Shown: one piece after another, positions 59,334 to 64,000 of the stretch
How positions within the stretch are numbered: position 1 is the first letter of the stretch
Layout: each line of letters opens with the position of its first letter
Assembly: GCF_001664485.1 (NCBI RefSeq)
Contig: NZ_CP013631.1
Span: forward strand, 241,840-305,839
Length of the DNA: 64,000 nucleotides
Direction: 5' to 3'
From: Rhizobium sp. N324
GTDB taxonomy: Bacteria; Pseudomonadota; Alphaproteobacteria; Rhizobiales; Rhizobiaceae
Program-made: the position numbers and the translations under genes
The notes under the pieces: model-generated
What the model was told of the DNA's origin: nothing
Databases searched by the model: none
What the model saw: only the letters and a program-made list of their open reading frames with translations

Positions 59334-60134
59334 GGCTCGGCGCCACCTCCTGCTACGCCGCCAACCATAGGCTCGGCCGGCGTTGCGGCGCGTTATGGTA
59401 AATAACAGGTAAACAACAAGGATTTCCGCAGGCGGAAGCAAATCAATCCATAAGTTCCGTTAGGAACGGTTGGCTTTTCCAGATGGAAATGAGAATCGGG
59501 TCGGGCTGGCGGCAGTTCTGCGACATCGCAATCGTGCTAACGCTGCCGAGGATACCCACCGAGACCTGATTCGCCTAGCCTGTGCCCGTTATGATCTGCA
59601 TGTGATCACGACCGGCCCGACGTCGCCTCGCGCTCAACGATCGGCATATGGCGTTGAAACATGATCCGGGATCTTCAGCGTCGCCTTGATGCCGCATGCG
59701 GGGCGTCGGCAGAAAGTTGGAGGCCCCTCCCCTTTTCTCCTTTGCGTCGGAAAAGATGGTGATAACGCCGGCGGGTTGTTCTCGGCGGGTTCAAATTGCG
59801 CTTATCTCTGCGGCGTACACCATGCGTAGACGAAAGATGGATTATGAACTTCAAGGGAATAAGCGCTCCGCTCAATGCCGGTCGTCTCGAACAAATGCTC
59901 GGCCTTGCCCCGTCACGTCGCGATCCTGAAACCCATGACGCAAACGGCAAGTCCTCAGGCAATGGCCCCGTCCGCGGGCCGGAAGCCGAAAACCTGTACC
60001 ATTCGTCCGTCTATAAATGACAGGTGGATTGCTCCATCCGGTCTGCGATCAGAAACACTTCGCCGAGTCGGCGCCCATGCTGAGTCGCATCCAATGTGTG
60101 AAGGCTAGCGTCGGCAAAGCTGGAGACGACCGCC
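59334..60134. other. Leader region upstream of repABC
   Basis: About 800 bases without a well supported gene. Short frames exist, such as a TTG-initiated 64-aa frame at 59470-59664 and a 58-aa frame at 59844-60020 (MNFKGISAPLNAGRLEQMLG at its start), but none has a good ribosome site or a recognisable family. Such poorly coding leader DNA is common before repA, and it ends at the parS-like palindrome. Confidence 0.5.
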
Positions 60135-60150
60135 GTTGTCAGCTGACAAC
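60135..60150. promoter_or_regulatory. parS-like 16-bp palindrome upstream of repA
   Basis: GTTGTCAGCTGACAAC is a perfect palindrome that fits the GTTNNNNGCNNNNAAC consensus of repABC centromere sites bound by RepB. It lies 143 bp before repA. A second site with the same 14-base core follows repB. Confidence 0.82.
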
Positions 60151-60227
60151 AGCGCTAAGATTCCGGAATTACACATGATTTTTTCGGCGAAACCGGTTTG
60201 TTATCCATTCGCTAACCAAGAAATCGC

Positions 60228-60256
60228 TTGACGTCATTGCCAGACTCACGATCATT
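60228..60256 (+). promoter_or_regulatory. Candidate repA promoter
   Basis: TTGACG (60228-60233) is a near-consensus -35; ATCATT (60251-60256) 17 bases on is a weak -10. It would start transcription about 30 bases before the repA ATG, with RepA/RepB autorepression expected from the family. Confidence 0.45.
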
Positions 60257-60292
60257 TGCGCAAAATTACCCGATTTATCAGGATTTGCGTGA

Positions 60293-61510
60293 ATGCCGAC
60301 CAAGGCCGCGATTGTTGAGAAAGCCAAGAGAGCGAGTCAAGTCTCGATCGACGAGACGATTGCGCAGGACTCGACGATGCTCAGCAGCCAGCTCCAGGTG
60401 CTGTTCGAGCGGTTGTTTTCGCCCGATGCCCGCAAATCGCTGCGGCGCTTCAGCAGCACCGAGACCGCCAAGCTGCTCGGTGTCACCGACAGCTATGTTC
60501 GCCACCTCGCCGCCCAGGTGGAAAGCATCAATCCAGAAAAGACGGCGTCTGGCCGGCGGGTGTTCTCGCTCGAGGAAATCCATGCGATGCGCCAGCATCT
60601 CGGGCGCACCAAACCCTCCTATCTGCCGATGCGCCGGCCGGGCGACCATCTCCAGGTGATCGCCGTCACCAACTTCAAGGGCGGCTCCGGCAAGACGACG
60701 ACATCCATCCATCTGGCGCAGTTCCTGGCGCTACGCGGTTATCGCGTGCTGGCCGTGGACCTCGATCCGCAGGCCTCGATGTCGGCGATGCTCGGCTATC
60801 AGCCCGAATTCGACGTCGGGGAAAACGAGACGCTTTACGGCGCCATCAAATATGACGAGACCCGCCGCGACGTCGCCGACATCGTGCGCCAGACTTATTT
60901 CCCCGGTCTCGATCTCATCCCCGGCAATCTCGAACTGCACGAGTTCGAACACGATACTCCAAAGGCCCTGGCCGACACCAACCGCGACGACAAGGACATG
61001 TTCTTCATGCGGGTCGGCAACGCGCTGCATTCGCTGGAAGAGAGCTACGACGTCGTCATCATCGATTGCCCCCCTACCCTCGGCTTCCTGACGCTGTCTG
61101 CTCTCTGCGCCGCCACTGCCGTGCTGATCACCGTTCATCCGCAGATGCTCGACGTCGCGTCGATGAACCAGTTCCTGACGATGACCTCCGACCTTCTGTC
61201 CGTGGTCAAGGAGGCCGGCGGCAATCTCGATTACGACTGGATGCGCTATCTCGTTACCCGCTATGAGGCCAATGATGGCCCGCAGGCGCAGATAGTCGCT
61301 TTCCTGCGCAGCCTGTTCGGTGAGCGGGTGCTGACCTCGATGATGGTCAAGTCGACGGCGGTTTCGGATGCGGGCCTGTCCAAGCAGACGATCTACGAGG
61401 CGGGACGCGAGACAATGCATCGCCAAACCTATGACCGCGGCGTCGAATCGGTCGACAACGTCAATGCCGAGGTCGAGCAACTCATTCGCAGTGCATGGAG
61501 CAGGACATGA
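60293..61510 (+). CDS. repA: Plasmid partitioning protein RepA (ParA-type ATPase)
   Basis: A 405-aa ParA ATPase with N-terminal HTH, as in all RepABC systems. The HTH (FSSTETAKLLGVTDSYVRHL) is at about 53-72; the deviant Walker A NFKGGSGKTTTSIHLAQFLA at about 127-146; DLDPQASMSAML is A', and VVIIDCPPTLGF is Walker B. RepA drives plasmid segregation with RepB and represses its own operon. It overlaps repB by ATGA. GGATTTGCGTGA before the ATG is a weak ribosome site. Confidence 0.96.
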   Translation: MPTKAAIVEKAKRASQVSIDETIAQDSTMLSSQLQVLFERLFSPDARKSLRRFSSTETAKLLGVTDSYVRHLAAQVESINPEKTASGRRVFSLEEIHAMRQHLGRTKPSYLPMRRPGDHLQVIAVTNFKGGSGKTTTSIHLAQFLALRGYRVLAVDLDPQASMSAMLGYQPEFDVGENETLYGAIKYDETRRDVADIVRQTYFPGLDLIPGNLELHEFEHDTPKALADTNRDDKDMFFMRVGNALHSLEESYDVVIIDCPPTLGFLTLSALCAATAVLITVHPQMLDVASMNQFLTMTSDLLSVVKEAGGNLDYDWMRYLVTRYEANDGPQAQIVAFLRSLFGERVLTSMMVKSTAVSDAGLSKQTIYEAGRETMHRQTYDRGVESVDNVNAEVEQLIRSAWSRT

Positions 61511-62496
61511 GCCCAAAAGGTCGCGATATCCTGAAGAGCATGGTGGGCGCCGTCGAGCCGGCACGGCCGGATGCGCCGAGCGCGCCGCCCCCGCATCGCC
61601 CATCGGGCGCGGTCAAGGCGATGAACTTGTCGCTGGGACGGCTGGGGGAGGAAGCGGCGGCCGCCAAGGCGCTGCGTGAATCGCTCGCCTCCGGCGACAA
61701 GGTGCTGGAGTTAGATCCGGCTGCCGTCGAAATGTCCTTCATCCGCGACCGTATTCCCGTCGATCAGGATCCTGAGTTCGAGCGGTTGAAGCAGTCGATC
61801 CAGGAAAGCGGGCAGCAGGTTCCGATCCTGGTGCGGCCGGATCCCGTCAAGGCCGGGCATTATCAGGCCGCCTACGGCCACAGGCGTCTGCGTGCGGTTG
61901 CGGAGATCGGCGTTCCTGTCAAGGCCGTCGTTCGCAAGCTTACGGATGAGGAATTGATCCTTGCGCAGGGTCAGGAAAACGGCCCGCGTGTCGATCTGAG
62001 CTTCATTGAGCGGGCGCTGTTTGCACGACGCATGGATGAACACGGCTTCAGCCGCGACATGATTGCCCAGGCGCTGGCGACGGATAAGCCGGAAACGTCG
62101 AGGCTGCTGCAGGTGGCGCAGACGATCGACCCCGAGATCATTCTCGCCATCGGACCGGCGCCCAAGGTCGGACGGCCGCGCTGGCTGGCCTTCGCCGAGA
62201 AATTCAGAGAGGCAGGCGGGCAGAAGAAGGCGCAGGCCGCAATTGCTGCCACAGCTTTTCAGGCCCTGGAGAGCAATAGTCGCTTCGATCTCATCTGGAA
62301 GGCGCTTGAGGAAAAGAGCGCGCCGCAGCGGGCCGAGCAGACGCTTCGGACCCAAAGCGGGGGGACGCTTGCTTCGGTGAGCCACTCCGGAAAGACCTTT
62401 CGCATCACCGTCAAATCGGCGGCGTTTTCGGAATTCCTGGCCCGGCGGTTGGTTGGTCTCGCCGCCGAGTTCGAAGAGGAAAATGAGGGAAAATGA
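61507..62496 (+). CDS. repB: Plasmid partitioning protein RepB (ParB-type)
   Basis: A 329-aa ParB protein that binds parS and stimulates RepA. The ParB/Srx box reads IRDRIPVDQDPEFERLKQSI, then PILVRPDPVKAGHYQAAYGH with RRLRAVAEIG (GHRRLRA motif about 119-125), and the HTH follows around SRDMIAQALATDKPETSRLL. The ATG at 61507 overlaps the repA stop; an ATG four codons earlier is also possible. Its C-terminal dimerisation part ends near AEFEEENEGK. Confidence 0.95.
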   Translation: MSPKGRDILKSMVGAVEPARPDAPSAPPPHRPSGAVKAMNLSLGRLGEEAAAAKALRESLASGDKVLELDPAAVEMSFIRDRIPVDQDPEFERLKQSIQESGQQVPILVRPDPVKAGHYQAAYGHRRLRAVAEIGVPVKAVVRKLTDEELILAQGQENGPRVDLSFIERALFARRMDEHGFSRDMIAQALATDKPETSRLLQVAQTIDPEIILAIGPAPKVGRPRWLAFAEKFREAGGQKKAQAAIAATAFQALESNSRFDLIWKALEEKSAPQRAEQTLRTQSGGTLASVSHSGKTFRITVKSAAFSEFLARRLVGLAAEFEEENEGK

Positions 62497-62509
62497 ACCA
62501 ATTAGACCG

Positions 62510-62525
62510 ATTGTCAGCTGACAAT
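62510..62525. promoter_or_regulatory. Second parS-like palindrome after repB
   Basis: ATTGTCAGCTGACAAT has the same 14-base core TTGTCAGCTGACAA as the site before repA and is likewise a perfect palindrome, differing only at the outermost pair. Placed 13 bp after the repB stop, ahead of the counter-transcribed RNA. Confidence 0.72.
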
Positions 62526-62551
62526 TCGGATAGGAGATAACGCGCAAAAGA

Positions 62552-62603
62552 AAAAAGCCCCCGAACGTCACCGTCGCGGAAGCTTTCCTCGTAGTCTTGA
62601 ACA
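62552..62603 (-). ncRNA. incA: Counter-transcribed RNA (incA) controlling repC
   Basis: On the minus strand within the repB-repC gap a compact transcription unit can be read: -35 TTGACA, 17 bases, -10 GATTCT, then about 50 bases that end in a stem (AGCTTCCGCGACG / CGTTCGGGGGCT with GTGA loop, one bulge) followed by TTTTTTCTTTT, a clear intrinsic terminator. The size agrees with the 50-60 nt antisense RNA of repABC plasmids that pairs with the repC leader and limits RepC synthesis. Ends are approximate. Confidence 0.75.
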
Positions 62604-62605
62604 CC

Positions 62606-62638
62606 TCCGAGAATCGCACTTCCGAGAATCGCTGTCAA
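62606..62638 (-). promoter_or_regulatory. incA promoter with embedded direct repeats
   Basis: The -35 is TTGACA (62633-62638) and the -10 GATTCT (62610-62615) on the minus strand with 17-base spacing. A 12-base direct repeat TCCGAGAATCGC (plus strand) occurs at 62606-62617 and 62621-62632 and overlaps the -10 and spacer. Confidence 0.6.
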
Positions 62639-62695
62639 GAGTTTTTGGCGCCGTTTTGGCGAGCGGACTTCTTTTGCCTTGTCGAGGTGGAAGAG

Positions 62696-64000
62696 ATGGA
62701 AACCGGAAATGTAACGACGCCCTTCGGGCGGCGGCCGATGACGCTTGGCATGCTCGCGAGCCAGGTGATGGCAGGCGAAATCAAGCCTGATCAGTCGGTC
62801 GACAAATGGAAATTGTTTCGTGCGCTGTGCGAAGCAAAGCCGCTGCTCGGCATCAGCGATCGGGCGCTTGCGGTGCTTAATGCGCTCTTAAGCTTTTATC
62901 CCAAGAATGAGCTGGCACAGGAAAACGGACTGATCGTATTCCCGTCGAATATCCAGCTTTCGCTGAGAACGCATGGCATGGCCGAACAGACGGTGCGGCG
63001 CCATCTTGCAGCACTCGTCGAGGCCGGACTTCTGCTGCGCAAGGATAGTCCCAACGGCAAACGTTATGTCCGCAGGGACAGGGCAGGGGAGGTCAACGAG
63101 GCCTTCGGCTTCTCGCTGGCGCCGCTGCTTGCCCGTGCCGAGGAGATCGAGCAGCTAGCCGCCGAGGTGATGGCCGAGCGGCTGCACGTCCAGCGTCTGC
63201 GCGAACGCATCACGCTTTGCCGCCGCGATATAGCCAAGCTGATCGAAGCGGCTATAGAAGAAGATGTCCAAGCGGATTGGCAGGGCCTGTACCAGGAGTT
63301 TCGGGATCTGATCGAAGGCCTGCCACGGTCGCCGACGACGGCACAGCTCGAACAATTGCTGGACGAATTGATGATGCTCAGGGCGGACGTTCTTAACCGG
63401 CTGGAAATTCGAGTTAAATCGACAAAAGCGCGCGGCAATGCCGCTTATATCGAGCGTCACATACAGAATTCAAACCCCGAATCCATTTCTGAACTTGAAC
63501 CAAGCTTCGAAATGAAGCAGGGCGCGATGCCGGAGCAAGACAACGGGCGAGGGACCGGGACGCTGGGAGAGGGAAGGAGTGAGGCGATCCGTTCGGATAG
63601 TCAGCCAGAACAGCGGGGTCGACGGCCCGGCGGTCGAGAGGATGGCGGCGGGTTGAAATCCTTCCCGCTGGGCTTGGTTCTGCAGGCCTGCCCCGAAATC
63701 CTCGCCTACGGGCCGAATGGTGAAATCCGCAACTGGCGTGATTTGATGAGTGCAGCCGTAACTGTGCGGTCGATGCTGGGCGTCAGTCCGTCAGCCTACG
63801 AGGAGGCCGCAAACGCGATGGGGCCGGAAAATGCCGCGACGGTGATGGCATGCATCCTGGAGCGCGGCGGCCATATCAATTCGGCCGGTGGTTACCTCCG
63901 CGACCTGACGCGGCGAAGCGAAAAGGGAGAATTCGCGATCGGCCCGATGCTCATGGCGCTCTTGCGGGCAAATGCGCCGGCTAGCCGAAAAGCTGGATAA
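62696..64000 (+). CDS. repC: Replication initiator protein RepC
   Basis: The 434-aa initiator of repABC replicons. The N-terminal domain contains PFGRRPMTLGMLASQVMAGE, DKWKLFRALCEAKPLLGISD and the winged-helix block LRTHGMAEQTVRRHLAALVE at about 95-114; a variable acidic-basic linker (about 255-330) leads to the C-terminal domain LVLQACPEILAYGPNGEIRN. The ATG at 62696 has GAGGTGG upstream; the 200-base leader contains the incA target. RepC is essential and acts in cis on an origin inside its own gene. The stop codon is the last base triplet of the window. Confidence 0.96.
   Translation: METGNVTTPFGRRPMTLGMLASQVMAGEIKPDQSVDKWKLFRALCEAKPLLGISDRALAVLNALLSFYPKNELAQENGLIVFPSNIQLSLRTHGMAEQTVRRHLAALVEAGLLLRKDSPNGKRYVRRDRAGEVNEAFGFSLAPLLARAEEIEQLAAEVMAERLHVQRLRERITLCRRDIAKLIEAAIEEDVQADWQGLYQEFRDLIEGLPRSPTTAQLEQLLDELMMLRADVLNRLEIRVKSTKARGNAAYIERHIQNSNPESISELEPSFEMKQGAMPEQDNGRGTGTLGEGRSEAIRSDSQPEQRGRRPGGREDGGGLKSFPLGLVLQACPEILAYGPNGEIRNWRDLMSAAVTVRSMLGVSPSAYEEAANAMGPENAATVMACILERGGHINSAGGYLRDLTRRSEKGEFAIGPMLMALLRANAPASRKAG
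63390..63510. other. Probable position of oriV within repC
   Basis: In studied repABC plasmids the origin lies in an AT-rich stretch in the middle of repC. Here the richest AT stretch of the gene by eye is at about 63390-63510, which coincides with the linker between the two protein domains. No iterons are seen. This is an inference from the family. Confidence 0.35.

Noticed and set aside
59470..59664. 64-aa TTG-initiated frame before repABC
   Set aside because: No ribosome site, no family, and composition unlike the surrounding genes; left as leader DNA.
1..64000. Insertion sequences, CRISPR arrays, tRNA or rRNA genes
   Set aside because: No transposase motifs, regularly spaced repeats or structural RNA sequences were recognised; reading was by eye, so short or degenerate examples could be missed.

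Overview
The window reads as one end of a large replicon of a Rhizobium species, most likely of the R. leguminosarum / R. etli group. The reasons are a complete repABC replication-partition operon at the right end (60293-64000, with a counter-transcribed RNA and two parS-like palindromes), a Rap-type secreted adhesin, GC-rich coding with long antisense frames, and the density of ABC importers with private regulators typical of rhizobial plasmids. No rRNA, tRNA, insertion sequence or CRISPR array was seen.

Layout. 1-4406: the tail of a VapC-like PIN toxin, then a minus-strand sulfur-scavenging-type operon (FMN monooxygenase, permease, binding protein, ATPase). 4758-15902: an IclR regulator diverging from an eight-gene plus-strand operon (CUT2 sugar-type importer, amidohydrolase, type III PLP enzyme, RidA, AstE/AspA-type deacylase), met tail to tail by a TIM-barrel gene and an RraA-like gene; 18-bp palindromes of one shape occur upstream of the importer and of the TIM-barrel gene. 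15991-19849: a polar amino acid importer with an SDR. 20082-20987: a NAC-like LysR regulator with a NAC-box-like site in front. 20994-26987: aminotransferase, pxpA, pxpC, pxpB, a BCCP-like protein without the biotinyl lysine, biotin carboxylase and a normal BCCP in one operon. 27293-31600: an unfamiliar three-gene set with an M4-like HExxH protease, preceded by a class III cyclase-TPR protein. 31817-40041: LacI regulator, sugar isomerase, CUT1 importer and GMC oxidoreductase.

40151-50709 is a mixed region: PPK2, aldo/keto reductase with a divergent LysR, a stress flavoprotein, a plasmid copy of ribosomal protein S21, the Rap adhesin, a DUF4173-like membrane protein with an OmpR/histidine kinase pair, and a TetR/tautomerase pair. 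50787-57141 holds a VOC protein, then two SDRs, a Frc/Xyl-type CUT2 importer and an AraC regulator. 57345-59333 has otsB diverging from a ROK-like protein whose motifs run in circularly permuted order. 59334-60292 is the repABC leader and 60293-64000 is repA, repB and repC.

Most of the window is scavenging capacity: five importers of four families, each with its own catabolic enzymes and regulator, on a repABC backbone. The observations most worth following are the permuted ROK protein, the split carboxylase-like pxp/acc cluster with its lysine-free BCCP, the protease trio, and the shared IclR-type palindromes.
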